A stretch of 64,000 bases of DNA from Vibrio maerlii (GCF_003415655.1 NZ_QRHC01000009.1:124001-188000), one strand, 5' to 3'; shown: positions 8,494-17,701, counted from the first letter of the stretch. Notes: generated from the letters alone by a model not told the origin. A program made the numbers and translations.

Positions 8494-9759
8494 TTAAGTG
8501 ATGAGTTCTACTCGTCCACGGTTCTGTGAAGACAAATTTCTTAAAACATCCATTGGCATTTGCACGTGTGCAAATAAATATGGTTTGTGTTTATCAATAA
8601 ATGCTTTGCTTCGATCCAGAGTATCAAACATGGAATATGCAGTTGCTTGACCCAGCGCCTTGCCAAACTCGCAACGTTCTATGATCGGTTTTTCATCTAG
8701 GTGCTCTATCAAAGCCTCTTTAATTTGATTGTTATGATGATTCCACTCAATGTGATCAACGATTTTTCGAGTCAAAAATCCCTCGAGTTTCTCGATTAAA
8801 CCAGGCAACATTTTTACGTCTGGTTTAATGTCAGCACAGGTGTAATATTCTTCATGTTTTCCTTGATCTCTATAGCGCTGCATCTGGCTTACTAAGCTAT
8901 CTTCAAACATCTGAGGAAAACGATTCACGATGACAAACTTACTTAACGAACGTAAGACCCCCATAAGGATGCCTTGCTCAGGGTTCTTTGCATCTATCTG
9001 CTGCAGTCTTAATCGACTAACATTGGCAGTAATTATCATATCTTGCCATAGTTTAGGTGCTATAGATTTTGTGACGTCGTCACTCCACCTAAGCAAGGGC
9101 TTAGCCATGAGTATAGGGAATAACAAACGGCTGTTATCAATTCCTAGGCGGCCTATTGCTACTTTGGCGTCATCCAATGTGCGCTCTGCCTTCCCTAGCC
9201 TTAAACTAAATAATGGGTTATTGACAAGGTCTAGGACGTTAGCTCGGAGTTGTGAATCATTAGTGATCAGGTTTTCTAACTGAGAGAAAACTAAAGATGG
9301 TGAATACGCGGTAGCTAGAAAGTGGTTAAAATCAGGGAATCGATGAAAGAATGTATCAACAGATTCACGTTTGAAACTTGAGCTCATTGCGTCACTCAAG
9401 TGTTTAGCGACGTCCTTTAATACCGTTTTCTGAAGTTCAACCTTTGCCTTGTATTCCTTGCGTTTATCGTAGACACGTTCAGCCTCACATTCTAAAAGTA
9501 GACGCTGATTGTCGGAGATGCGTTCTTCTTCCTTAATAATGACACTGTCACAAAACTCGCTTTGACGACTGAATATCGTATCTACATCATTCTGGTCTAA
9601 GTGATATTTCTGATTGATGATCCATTTTGAATGACGTTGCAGCGTAAAGTTATAAACTTTTAATGCTGAATCTTTGGCTTCTTTTGTATAGTTTTTATTG
9701 GTAATTAACACTGTGAGATAAGATTGAGTGGTCCCTGAGCTAAAAATGATAACACGCAA
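8494..9759 (-). CDS. HDOD-domain protein
   Basis: A 421-residue cytoplasmic protein. Residues about 20-125 form a charged helical N-terminal region with a coiled-coil look, and the rest resembles an HDOD domain (helical, HD-superfamily-like without the full metal site; for example IGRLGIDNSRLLFPILMA). HDOD proteins are common in Vibrio and act in signalling or stress responses, but no enzymatic role is proven for this type. The frame opens at a TTG (9757-9759) without a clear ribosome site; a GTG 16 codons downstream is an alternative. It lies between dif and matP. Confidence 0.65.
   Translation of the reverse strand: MRVIIFSSGTTQSYLTVLITNKNYTKEAKDSALKVYNFTLQRHSKWIINQKYHLDQNDVDTIFSRQSEFCDSVIIKEEERISDNQRLLLECEAERVYDKRKEYKAKVELQKTVLKDVAKHLSDAMSSSFKRESVDTFFHRFPDFNHFLATAYSPSLVFSQLENLITNDSQLRANVLDLVNNPLFSLRLGKAERTLDDAKVAIGRLGIDNSRLLFPILMAKPLLRWSDDVTKSIAPKLWQDMIITANVSRLRLQQIDAKNPEQGILMGVLRSLSKFVIVNRFPQMFEDSLVSQMQRYRDQGKHEEYYTCADIKPDVKMLPGLIEKLEGFLTRKIVDHIEWNHHNNQIKEALIEHLDEKPIIERCEFGKALGQATAYSMFDTLDRSKAFIDKHKPYLFAHVQMPMDVLRNLSSQNRGRVELIT
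9071..9083. other. matS site (MatP binding)
   Basis: GTGACGTCGTCAC matches GTGACRNYGTCAC at every defined position. It lies inside the HDOD gene, 0.7 kb from dif. Confidence 0.85.
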
Positions 9760-9782
9760 TATGGAATAAGTGTCACACTTTG

Positions 9783-10100
9783 TTATGGGGAAGTGATGTG
9801 AATCCGGATCATTTTTTCTGGCACATCATAACGATACCGCTTCCCTACCTTTACAGCAGAAAGGCTTAACTTACACAGGTTTCTTTCACCGGTATAACGC
9901 GCACGTTTGATGATTGCATATTCCTCTTGATGCTCCATATGTATCATCAAATCACAATGCCCTCGCCCCTTGTATGTCTTTGTTTTCTTAATGACTTGTT
10001 TCTTTATCTTCTTTGCGACTTTGTTCCAGTCAGCATCATCCTGATGGGCATAAGATCCCATTGGAAACAATAGAATTAGAATTGAAATCATCACATACAT
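9783..10100 (-). CDS. Small secreted protein with TolA-C-like domain
   Basis: A 105-residue protein with a signal peptide (residues about 1-18, cut after SYA). The mature part has the pattern CDLMIHM...(G)ERNLCKLSLSAVK...P...IRIHI, which resembles the C-terminal domain of TolA (first cysteine near the start, LC-x-x-A-x-x-AV, final beta strand). TolA-C binds TolB and phage coat proteins. A free-standing copy might interact with the Tol-Pal system; this is inference from pattern only. The start ATG at 10098-10100 has GGGAG six bases upstream. Confidence 0.6.
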   Translation of the reverse strand: MYVMISILILLFPMGSYAHQDDADWNKVAKKIKKQVIKKTKTYKGRGHCDLMIHMEHQEEYAIIKRARYTGERNLCKLSLSAVKVGKRYRYDVPEKMIRIHITSP

Positions 10101-10225
10101 ACATCACTCCCAATCGATATTTTGGAGCATTGTAGGAGTTAGCAACTGATTTGAAATGATTAAATAGGAAACACACTATGTACTTCCTATCTATATGTAA
10201 CTGAGGTAATTATCAAAGAGAAAAG

Positions 10226-10531
10226 TTAGGCTCTTTTACCCGATTTTTGAAAACCTTGATGAGGGAAAACATTTCGGATGCGTTGCTGCACTTTCTTTGG
10301 GATGGACTTTGAAAACTTTAACGTTGCGCCAGTTCGTCCTTTATAAATCTTAATATGGCCATCACACGGCGTTTTGTGAAAAATCTCGTCACAGTTGTGC
10401 CTAAAAGATGGTGGGAAGTGCCCTTTTGACTGGGTAATCACACCTTCCTTTATAGTGAACTTCAGCACTGGCCTATCTGCTGCAAATAACCAGACTAGAA
10501 TCACTGCTGCTAGTAAAATGACATAGAGCAT
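10226..10531 (-). CDS. DUF3634 family protein
   Basis: A 101-residue protein with an N-terminal membrane helix (about 2-17) followed by a short basic domain with two cysteines (C47, C56) and a lysine-rich end. It matches the DUF3634 proteins that sit beside matP in Vibrio; their function is unknown. The ribosome site AGGAGGT lies just upstream of the ATG. It follows matP by 16 bases and is probably cotranscribed with it. Confidence 0.75.
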   Translation of the reverse strand: MLYVILLAAVILVWLFAADRPVLKFTIKEGVITQSKGHFPPSFRHNCDEIFHKTPCDGHIKIYKGRTGATLKFSKSIPKKVQQRIRNVFPHQGFQKSGKRA

Positions 10532-10547
10532 CCTTACCTCCTACTGG

Positions 10548-10997
10548 TTAGTCAGATAGCAGTTTACTTAAATCCTCTTTAAGGCTGCTTACTGTCTTAC
10601 TTGCTTTCTCACTTCTTGATGCTTCGCTCAACAAATACTCGATCGCATCAGAGAGTGTGCAGTCTAGTTCATTAGCGCGTTGAGATAGCTTTTCCCAGAC
10701 GCGGTAGTCGAGATCAATCGACTTTTTCTTAGTATGAACTTGCTCTGCATTATAATGACGCTTGCGCTTCGCGCGAATCGCCTGTTTTAACTTGTTGTCT
10801 AGCTCCATCGACATATGTCGATCAATCCAATCAAGCACTAAGGTCGGTTCATGTTCAATATCAACTAGCAGTTGTACAGCATGATCGGCTTCACTACGGT
10901 CTATATGGCGAGTAATCGCTTCTCCGTCTTTCCACTTTTTGATCAAGTACTGCCATTTCCAACCACACTCGAGGTTTTCAAGCTGTTGATATTTCAT
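10548..10997 (-). CDS. matP: MatP, macrodomain Ter protein
   Basis: A 149-residue DNA-binding protein that organises the terminus macrodomain. It has the N-terminal four-helix region (MKYQQLENLECGWKW...), the ribbon-helix-helix block (KKKSIDLDYRVWEKLSQRANELDCTLSDAIEYLL) and a C-terminal coiled-coil tail. MatP binds matS (GTGACRNYGTCAC), bridges distant sites and links the terminus to the divisome through ZapB. Four exact matS sites occur in this window. It is divergent from lonH, as in E. coli (ycbG-ycbZ-fabA). Confidence 0.96.
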   Translation of the reverse strand: MKYQQLENLECGWKWQYLIKKWKDGEAITRHIDRSEADHAVQLLVDIEHEPTLVLDWIDRHMSMELDNKLKQAIRAKRKRHYNAEQVHTKKKSIDLDYRVWEKLSQRANELDCTLSDAIEYLLSEASRSEKASKTVSSLKEDLSKLLSD

Positions 10998-11160
10998 TAT
11001 TTAGTCCTTATTGAATTCATAGTGACAGCGTAACCCAGGTCGTTACTTTTCACAATCCATTTGCGATTAAAAGTAGATTAGGGTCAATAACTCTAATGCT
11101 ATATTAAAAAGTGAATTTTCTATATACTGCCTTGTCACTTTTTACCAAGAAATCGATCTA

Positions 11161-12807
11161 ATGCAGCAAGATAACTGGCAAGCAACCTACCCTCCAATTC
11201 ACCTATATCAAAATTCTATCAAGCAGTTTGACCAATTCGAACCTGTTACATTTTTTGATATGCAGCCAAGGTTAATTAATGCGTTGTCTAAGTTTATTAA
11301 GTTCAATGGCTTGACTCGCATGATGACGATAAATGCACCAGATAATTCTATCTATCGCCAGCTAGTCCAAGAAGCGTGTCTTAAGTGTGGTACTGAAGCA
11401 CCCGTTCAATTAGAAAGTCTAAACTTGAACGACCTTCTTGGTGAGTATCAAGCTCAAAACGGAAAAGTGACACATGTGCGTAGGGGTTTACTCGAGTCAC
11501 AACAAGGCGGATTGTTCATTGTCTCTGCAAATTCTATTCTCGCTAACCCTATTAATTGGGTTGCAGTAAAGTCCGCAATACTCGGACAATCTGTTTCCCC
11601 CGTTGCCAGTGACCCAAGAAATATTGCGATGCATATCCCCTCATATACAACGCAATGCAAAATCATCATCGTCGGAGACAGCAATCAACTTGCTGATCTT
11701 GATTACTTTGATGGTGATACCAACAGCGGTCTATGTTTGTTCACTGAGTTAGAACTTGAAATAAAGTTATCGACTGATTCAATCAATCTGTATCTCGGCT
11801 ACATTAAGTGGCTATGCCGTCGTTATAGTCTTCCAAACCTCTCAGCTAGTGCCATTGAACGCCTTCTGATTGCAGGAGCACGTCAAACTGAAGATCAAAG
11901 TTTTCAACCTCTTGGGTTAGTTTGGTTTAACTTACTCCTAACTGAGGCAGCTATCGAGTCAAATGGAGAGACGCTTACAGAGGCTCATATTGATGCCGCA
12001 ATCGAAGCAAAATACGAACGTGAATCCTACCTGCCCAAGCGTGCTCTTGAAGATATTCTTGAAGGCCAAGTCATCATCGAAACCAAAGGCGAACAAGTTG
12101 GCCAAGTAAACGGATTAACCGTTGTTGACGTGCCCGGCCATCCTGTCTCTTACGGCGAGCCAGCTCGTATCTCCTGTGTTATCCACTTTGGAGACGGCGA
12201 CATTTCGGACGTTGAACGTAAAGCGGAGCTTGGCGGAAACTTGCACGCTAAAGGTATGATGATCATGCAAGCGTTCGTAAGTAGCGCCCTTGATCTCGAT
12301 GAGCCATTACCCTACTCCGCATCCGTTGTATTTGAACAATCATACAGTGAAGTCGATGGTGACAGCGCTTCACTTGCTGAGTTGTGCTCTTTAGTGAGTG
12401 CGCTCTCGGGTTACCCTATTAATCAACAAATTGCGGTAACTGGTGCTGTTGATCAATTTGGTCGTGTACAAGCCGTTGGCGGCCTAAATGAGAAGATTGA
12501 AGGTTTCTATCAAGTTTGCCGTCACCAAGGGTTCACTGGTCAACAAGGTGTGATTTTACCTAAGACGAACCTTCAACACCTTTCGCTACATAAGGATGTT
12601 ATCGCAAGTGTTAAAAAAGGCGAGTTCCATATCTGGTCTGTTGAACACGTTGATGAGGTGGTTCCTATTATTATGGGTAAACCGTTCCGTGGCGATGACG
12701 AAGAAACTGTCATAAACAAAATTGCTGAACGTATTGAGAATTTTGAAAGAATTGAACAACCTCTGAGTTTTGTGCAACGAATCAAAACCTGGTTGATAAG
12801 AGACTGA
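11161..12807 (+). CDS. lonH: LonH/YcbZ-type Lon protease-like protein
   Basis: A 548-residue protein with a degenerate AAA+ N-terminal half and a C-terminal Lon proteolytic domain. The catalytic dyad is S402 (GDSAS) and K445 (GLNEKIEG), 43 residues apart as in Lon. The N-terminal half lacks a normal Walker A motif, as in E. coli YcbZ. The substrates are unknown. Its position between matP and fabA is the same as in E. coli. The stop codon overlaps the FadR-like site of the fabA promoter. Confidence 0.88.
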   Translation: MQQDNWQATYPPIHLYQNSIKQFDQFEPVTFFDMQPRLINALSKFIKFNGLTRMMTINAPDNSIYRQLVQEACLKCGTEAPVQLESLNLNDLLGEYQAQNGKVTHVRRGLLESQQGGLFIVSANSILANPINWVAVKSAILGQSVSPVASDPRNIAMHIPSYTTQCKIIIVGDSNQLADLDYFDGDTNSGLCLFTELELEIKLSTDSINLYLGYIKWLCRRYSLPNLSASAIERLLIAGARQTEDQSFQPLGLVWFNLLLTEAAIESNGETLTEAHIDAAIEAKYERESYLPKRALEDILEGQVIIETKGEQVGQVNGLTVVDVPGHPVSYGEPARISCVIHFGDGDISDVERKAELGGNLHAKGMMIMQAFVSSALDLDEPLPYSASVVFEQSYSEVDGDSASLAELCSLVSALSGYPINQQIAVTGAVDQFGRVQAVGGLNEKIEGFYQVCRHQGFTGQQGVILPKTNLQHLSLHKDVIASVKKGEFHIWSVEHVDEVVPIIMGKPFRGDDEETVINKIAERIENFERIEQPLSFVQRIKTWLIRD

Positions 12808-12818
12808 TCGGACTTGTC
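12803..12818. promoter_or_regulatory. FadR-like site upstream of fabA
   Basis: ACTGATCGGACTTGTC resembles the FadR operator core TGGTCnGACCA with about three mismatches. Its centre (12810) is near -39 of the predicted fabA start, close to the -40 position where FadR activates fabA in E. coli. Assignment rests on position plus partial match. Confidence 0.45.
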
Positions 12819-12842
12819 TAGCGTACACGTGTTCACTAACAT
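12814..12842 (+). promoter_or_regulatory. fabA promoter with FabR operator in the spacer
   Basis: A -35 element TTGTCT (12814-12819), a 17-base spacer and a -10 element TAACAT (12837-12842). AGCGTACACGTGTTCACT at 12820-12837 differs by one base from the FabR consensus, as I recall it, AGCGTACACGTGTTCGCT. FabR represses unsaturated fatty acid genes. The overlap of operator and promoter supports direct repression. Confidence 0.75.
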
Positions 12843-12871
12843 GCTCGTATCGAAAATTGGAGTAATAAATA

Positions 12872-13387
12872 ATGCAAAACAAACGTGATTCTTACACTCG
12901 TGAAGAACTTCTAGCTTCTAGCCAAGGTGAGCTTTGGCCACAAGGCCCACAACTTCCAGCACCAAACATGCTTATGATGGATCGCATCACTAAAATGTCT
13001 GAAACGGAAGGTGATTTTGGCAAAGGCCTTATCCTAGCTGAACTCGATATTACTCCTGATCTGTGGTTCTTTGATTGTCACTTCCCTGGTGACCCTGTAA
13101 TGCCTGGCTGTCTAGGCCTTGATGCAATGTGGCAACTTGTTGGGTTTTACTTAGGCTGGATTGGCGGCGAAGGTAAAGGTCGTGCGCTGGGCGTAGGTGA
13201 AGTGAAGTTTACTGGTCAAATCCTACCAACAGCTAAGAAAGTAACGTACGAGATTCATATGAAGCGTGTGGTCAACCGCAAGCTAGTAATGGGTCTAGCA
13301 GACGGCCGCGTTCTAGTTGATGGCAAAGAAATCTACGTAGCAAAAGATCTTAAAGTGGGTCTGTTCCAAGATACTTCAGCATTCTAA
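12872..13387 (+). CDS. fabA: FabA, 3-hydroxydecanoyl-ACP dehydratase/isomerase
   Basis: A 171-residue hot-dog enzyme that dehydrates 3-hydroxydecanoyl-ACP and isomerises the product to cis-3-decenoyl-ACP, the entry step to unsaturated fatty acids. Catalytic H70 ([10 protein letters not shown]) and D84 (GLDAMWQL) are present at the E. coli positions. The ribosome site TTGGAG precedes the ATG. Regulation by FabR and FadR is indicated by the upstream sites. A strong bidirectional terminator follows. Confidence 0.98.
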   Translation: MQNKRDSYTREELLASSQGELWPQGPQLPAPNMLMMDRITKMSETEGDFGKGLILAELDITPDLWFFDCHFPGDPVMPGCLGLDAMWQLVGFYLGWIGGEGKGRALGVGEVKFTGQILPTAKKVTYEIHMKRVVNRKLVMGLADGRVLVDGKEIYVAKDLKVGLFQDTSAF

Positions 13388-13430
13388 ACTCTAGATTCTT
13401 TATTCTTGAAGCTGTACAGACTATATAATG

Positions 13431-13476
13431 AAGAAAGCCCTTAATACTCTATTCGAGAGCTATTAAGGGCTTTCTT
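13431..13476. terminator. Bidirectional terminator between fabA and rmf
   Basis: A perfect 16-base stem (AAGAAAGCCCTTAATA and its complement) around a 14-base loop that is itself self-complementary (CTCTATTCGAGAGC). T-rich ends on both strands serve the convergent genes fabA and rmf. Confidence 0.85.
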
Positions 13477-13503
13477 GTATTCATTCCGTCGCTTCTATGC
13501 CAG

Positions 13504-13677
13504 TTATTTGATTAGACCTGATTGTTTGTCATCTCGCGCTTCACGCCAGCCACCTAGCCAATAAGATTTCGCATCTGTTTGCTGATATGGACATGCCTCC
13601 ATCGAACGCCCGTTAACCCCGGCTTTATAGCCTTGTGATTGAGCTCGTTCAAGGCGATCACGCTTTTGTCTCTTCAT
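13504..13677 (-). CDS. rmf: Rmf, ribosome modulation factor
   Basis: A 57-residue basic protein (MKRQKRDRLERAQSQGYKAG..., ending QSGLIK). It matches RMF over its whole length, including GYKAGVNGRS and CPYQ. RMF dimerises 70S ribosomes into inactive 100S particles in stationary phase. The start is the ATG at 13675-13677; the longer open frame upstream adds an unrelated extension. The fabA-rmf convergence is conserved in enterobacteria and vibrios. Confidence 0.96.
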   Translation of the reverse strand: MKRQKRDRLERAQSQGYKAGVNGRSMEACPYQQTDAKSYWLGGWREARDDKQSGLIK

Positions 13678-13765
13678 AGTGTATTCCTCACACAGTATTA
13701 CAGATAGATGGAGGTTTTGTGACTCCATATATAAAGATGGGCTAGATATGAGAAATGCTCAAGAC

Positions 13766-13802
13766 AAAAAAAAGCACAGATTCAAAATTGTGAATCTGTG
13801 CT
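13766..13802 (-). terminator. Terminator of the DUF3466 gene
   Basis: A 12-base perfect stem AGCACAGATTCA/TGAATCTGTGCT with a six-base loop, followed on the minus strand by seven or more T. Confidence 0.88.
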
Positions 13803-13819
13803 AATTTTAATCAATTAAG

Positions 13820-15487
13820 TTATTTTCGACGGAAACTTAAAAAGCCAAGTACAGTCAAAAGCGCGAAGCCTAAGCTGCCACCGCTTCGTTCTACTGGAGG
13901 TGTTTCAGTTGAGCGAGCCGTAATCGTAAAGTCACTTGAACCATCATCTATTTTGGGTACCAGTTTGACGGCAACGACCGTCTCATCCTGGTTGCCACCA
14001 CCACAATAGGCGTTATGCGATGTAGTATCATATCCACCAGTACATTTTATCGCTGTAGCAGCAATCACTCCGTCATCGTTTATATCACTAGCTGACACAA
14101 TACGATATTGATTGTTATTACTTGTAGTACTTCCATCGTTGGTAAGATCATCAAGCAACCAAGCTTGATTATTAAATATGGCCCTACGTGTTGGCTCAGT
14201 ATTGTTTGCGTTCAACGGATTGATATAGCCACGAGTACGACGCTGTTTACCGTCTACCTCTCGTGAAGTCTCAGCATCAATCTGGCCAACAACTTCATTG
14301 TAGTTATTGATCGCGGCGGCAGTACCACCAGCTCCGTTAAAGAATATTCCCCCCGAGAAGAAGCTGGCTGTTTTAGAACCGCTTACATCAGCAATATAGA
14401 AGAGACGATTATTTGCTGCACCATTTTCTGGAGCATTTCCCTGGCGTTTGGCTTCACCAATAGCAACTAAATTAGCGTTTAGATCAGTAACGACAGAATT
14501 GCTATGAGTATAATCACTACTAATTTCGTTTTCAGTTCCCGAGACTCGGGTGTATGTCCAGTTACTTGCTACTGTATAGTCTTTTGCGCTTGGATCTATC
14601 GAAAAGACAGTTGCAGCGATATCATTAGTAGAACGCTGGTCTCGATACGTGTTAAAACCAACGGCATAAATTATGCCACCAACATCTTGAATGGCACGAA
14701 TACTACCTTGTGCTAAACGATCATCTTCTTCTTCGCTAACATCACCATCATAACGTCCCCAATTTAAAGAAATTAAATCTCCTGAATATTGCAATGCTGC
14801 TTTAGACGAATTATACAAATATGGTTTGTCCCCATCACTCACTTTAGATGAAATCGAACCCCCAATATTTGTTCCATCATTAAACCACACCCGTGATTGC
14901 GGCTCTAAGTCAAAATCACCACCACCAAATCCAACTGCCCAGGCACCAGTATTTGAGTAGTTGCCAAATGGTGTAGAAGAAATCCCTACAAATCCATTGA
15001 CTACAGTGTTAGTAGCACTAGTACCAACCTTACCATTAACATAAGCGATAGCATTTTCGTACGCAGTAAAATCCGAGTATTCTTTTGACCACGTAACATA
15101 CTTGCGTTTTGCCCAATCCTCACAAGTATCGTAACCGCGCTCATTGAAGCAGTATGCTTCTAAATCATCACTATTGTTGACGTCATCTACATAAGAAAAG
15201 GATAGGTCCATTGCAAATGGAACTTCTTCTCTGTAGCTGATCGCTTCCTCAGTATTTCGAGTCTCAACTGCAATTGCATATGCGCTGCCGGTACCACAAT
15301 CTGTTTCGAAACATCCTCCAGTACCAACCAAAGGAACTGGTTTCTGTATTGCAACACCGTAATTTTCAGTCGATGCGACATAATCGGCTGCATCAACTTC
15401 ATGTACATCATAAATCGCAGCGTTTGCACTTGTAGCAGCAACAATACCAGCTGCCAGTAGGGTCAATTTAAAACTTGAATGACTCAT
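13820..15487 (-). CDS. DUF3466 family secreted protein with GlyGly-CTERM-like tail
   Basis: A 555-residue protein with an N-terminal signal peptide (residues 1-23, ending SANA). A long repetitive beta-rich domain of the DUF3466 type follows, with recurring 'INNYNEVVGQ' and 'DINDDGVIAATA' elements that resemble the HAF repeat. The C-terminus reads RSGGSLGFALLTVLGFLSFRRK: a GG motif, a hydrophobic helix and a basic end. This is the form of a GlyGly-CTERM sorting signal processed by rhombosortase. Cell-surface or periplasmic localisation is therefore likely; the function is unknown. It lies between rmf and uup, as in other Vibrio. Confidence 0.8.
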   Translation of the reverse strand: MSHSSFKLTLLAAGIVAATSANAAIYDVHEVDAADYVASTENYGVAIQKPVPLVGTGGCFETDCGTGSAYAIAVETRNTEEAISYREEVPFAMDLSFSYVDDVNNSDDLEAYCFNERGYDTCEDWAKRKYVTWSKEYSDFTAYENAIAYVNGKVGTSATNTVVNGFVGISSTPFGNYSNTGAWAVGFGGGDFDLEPQSRVWFNDGTNIGGSISSKVSDGDKPYLYNSSKAALQYSGDLISLNWGRYDGDVSEEEDDRLAQGSIRAIQDVGGIIYAVGFNTYRDQRSTNDIAATVFSIDPSAKDYTVASNWTYTRVSGTENEISSDYTHSNSVVTDLNANLVAIGEAKRQGNAPENGAANNRLFYIADVSGSKTASFFSGGIFFNGAGGTAAAINNYNEVVGQIDAETSREVDGKQRRTRGYINPLNANNTEPTRRAIFNNQAWLLDDLTNDGSTTSNNNQYRIVSASDINDDGVIAATAIKCTGGYDTTSHNAYCGGGNQDETVVAVKLVPKIDDGSSDFTITARSTETPPVERSGGSLGFALLTVLGFLSFRRK

Positions 15488-15536
15488 GTAAATCTATATT
15501 CCTTGCATCGCTCTTAAACTAAGAACATCCTTCGCA

Positions 15537-17450
15537 TTACTGCATGGATTCCAGTTCTTCCCAGCGCTCAAAAGCGACTTCTAATTCCTGCTCTGCAGCA
15601 GACAATCTGTCTAATGTGGTTTGCGTTTCATCTATCGGCTTTGAGAAGAAATCTGGACCATTAACCGTCTCTTGTAACTGACCGATTTCTTCTTCAAGCG
15701 CTTCTAGTTTAGCGGGTAGTGCTTCTAACTCTCGTTGAAGCTTATACGATAACTTTTTAGGCTTTGATGCAACGTTTGAGTTTGTCGTTTTGGGAGCTTC
15801 CTCAATGACTTTCTCTTTTTTTGCTGGCTTTTCAGGTGCGCGAGACTTCATAACCTGAGTTCGTTGCTGTTGTGCATCGTGATAGCCACCCACAAACTCT
15901 TCTATGTGTCCATTGCCCTCAAAGATCCAACTTGAAGTCACCGTATTGTCAACAAACTGACGGTCGTGGCTCACCAAAAGTAATGTACCCTGATAGTTGG
16001 CAAGCAAATCCTCTAAAAGTTCCAATGTTTCGATATCTAAATCGTTCGTTGGTTCGTCGAGAATCAACAAATTGTTCGACTTTAGGAAGATACGAGCCAA
16101 AAGAAGCCGGTTTTTCTCACCACCAGAGAGAGCTTTGACTGGGGTACGTGCACGTTTTGGCGCAAACAAGAAATCTTGCAGATAACTTAATGCATGACGT
16201 TCACGTCCGCCTACCATGACCTCTTGCTTACCATCCGCCAGATTATCAATTACTGTCTTTTCTGGATCGAGTGCTTCACGGTATTGGTCAAAATAAGCAA
16301 CTTCGAGTTTGGTACCACAATGTAGGCGCCCGGCTTGAGGTTTAAGCTCATCTAATAGTAATTTTAGAACAGTACTCTTACCGCAGCCATTTGGGCCAAT
16401 TAATGCGATCCGGTCGCCACGCATAATGTTAAAGCTGAAATCTTTAACAATGGTCTTGTCTTCGTATGCGTAATGAAGATTTTCGGCCTCAAAGACGATT
16501 TTGCCACTTCGGTTTGCATCATCGATTTGTAGGTTAACTTTGCCCTGTACTTCACGACGTTCTTTACGCTCTTCACGCAGTTTCTTCAAAGCACGTACAC
16601 GGCCTTCATTGCGTGTACGGCGCGCCTTGATACCTTGGCGAATCCAAACTTCTTCTTGTGCGAGTTTTTTATCAAACTCTGTATTTTGCATCTCCTCAAC
16701 GCGAAGCAGTTCTTCTTTCTCAACCAGATAGTTTTCATAATCACCAGGGAAAGAAACCAGCTGACCACGATCGAGGTCGACAATACGTGTTGCCATCGAT
16801 TTAATGAATGCACGGTCGTGCGAAATGAAAATGATGGAGCCTTTGAAGTCTTTTAAGAAGTTCTCAAGCCAAACAATCGTGGTTACATCCAAGTGGTTGG
16901 TCGGCTCATCAAGGAGCAGAACGTCAGGATCACACACTAGCGCACGAGCAAGGGCTGCTTTACGCTGCCAACCACCAGAGAGTTCGGTAAGCTTGGTGTT
17001 ACCGTCTAACTTCAGTGCAGCCAGTACGTTTTTAATACGGTCCTCAAAGCGCCAAGCACCTGAGTGCTCTAAGCTTTCTTGAACACGAGCTAACTTGTTA
17101 ATGTTTGACTCTGATGGGTCTACCGCAATCAGATCTAGGAGATCATGATAGATCTTCAGTTGTTCACCGGTTTCGGCAAGACCACCTGAGACATAATCAA
17201 ACACTGTCCCTTCTTGATTACGTGGTGGATCTTGTTCTAGGCGTGACACGACCACATCTTGTGTAATCTGTATCTTGCCATCATCCATAATGATGTCACA
17301 GGCTAAAACTTTCATTAGCGTCGACTTACCGGCACCATTGCGACCTACGAGACAAACACGTTCGTTTTCTTGTAGAGCAAAATCTGCCTTATCGAGTAAT
17401 GGATGGTCACCAAAGGCTAGTTGACCGTTATGAATGGTAAGTAATGCCAT
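15537..17450 (-). CDS. uup: Uup, ABC-F family ATPase
   Basis: A 637-residue cytoplasmic protein with two ABC domains (Walker A GRNGAGKST and GPNGCGKST; signatures LSGGWQRK and LSGGEKNR). A linker region and a C-terminal coiled-coil DNA-binding-like domain (about 560-637) follow. There are no membrane segments. Uup proteins act on ribosomes or branched DNA and suppress precise transposon excision in E. coli. Its start overlaps the end of the glutaredoxin-like gene by 23 bases, so the two are cotranscribed. Confidence 0.93.
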   Translation of the reverse strand: MALLTIHNGQLAFGDHPLLDKADFALQENERVCLVGRNGAGKSTLMKVLACDIIMDDGKIQITQDVVVSRLEQDPPRNQEGTVFDYVSGGLAETGEQLKIYHDLLDLIAVDPSESNINKLARVQESLEHSGAWRFEDRIKNVLAALKLDGNTKLTELSGGWQRKAALARALVCDPDVLLLDEPTNHLDVTTIVWLENFLKDFKGSIIFISHDRAFIKSMATRIVDLDRGQLVSFPGDYENYLVEKEELLRVEEMQNTEFDKKLAQEEVWIRQGIKARRTRNEGRVRALKKLREERKERREVQGKVNLQIDDANRSGKIVFEAENLHYAYEDKTIVKDFSFNIMRGDRIALIGPNGCGKSTVLKLLLDELKPQAGRLHCGTKLEVAYFDQYREALDPEKTVIDNLADGKQEVMVGGRERHALSYLQDFLFAPKRARTPVKALSGGEKNRLLLARIFLKSNNLLILDEPTNDLDIETLELLEDLLANYQGTLLLVSHDRQFVDNTVTSSWIFEGNGHIEEFVGGYHDAQQQRTQVMKSRAPEKPAKKEKVIEEAPKTTNSNVASKPKKLSYKLQRELEALPAKLEALEEEIGQLQETVNGPDFFSKPIDETQTTLDRLSAAEQELEVAFERWEELESMQ

Positions 17451-17670
17451 TTTTCTTCAACCATTGTTGTAATTCTTGTAAATCAAACGGCCAACCCAGC
17501 TCTGAGTTGCCAGTAGATACGACTGGTATTGTGACACCGTAACGAGAAAATAGCTCGTCATCAAACGCAATGTCTGTTACCGCCGTTTTATCTTGGATAC
17601 CTGATTGTACGAGCAGCTCGTAGGCTTGCTCGCACAAATGGCATCCTTCCGTACTGTAGAGTGTAATCAC
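17428..17670 (-). CDS. Glutaredoxin-like (DUF836) protein
   Basis: An 80-residue thioredoxin-fold protein with the active-site motif CHLC (residues 10-13, in YSTEGCHLCEQAY) and the cis-proline region TIPVV. It fits the glutaredoxin-like DUF836 family. The substrate is unknown. It lies between rlmKL and uup and overlaps the latter; this linkage is common in vibrios. Confidence 0.82.
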   Translation of the reverse strand: MITLYSTEGCHLCEQAYELLVQSGIQDKTAVTDIAFDDELFSRYGVTIPVVSTGNSELGWPFDLQELQQWLKKNGITYHS

Positions 17671-17701
17671 CCTATTTATCCTTGTAGCAAATATGTCAAA
17701 G

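Noticed and set aside
9539..9551. Further matS sites with one mismatch (9539, also 3467 and 17531)
   Set aside because: ATGACACTGTCAC and the others each break an invariant base; I kept only exact matches as features.
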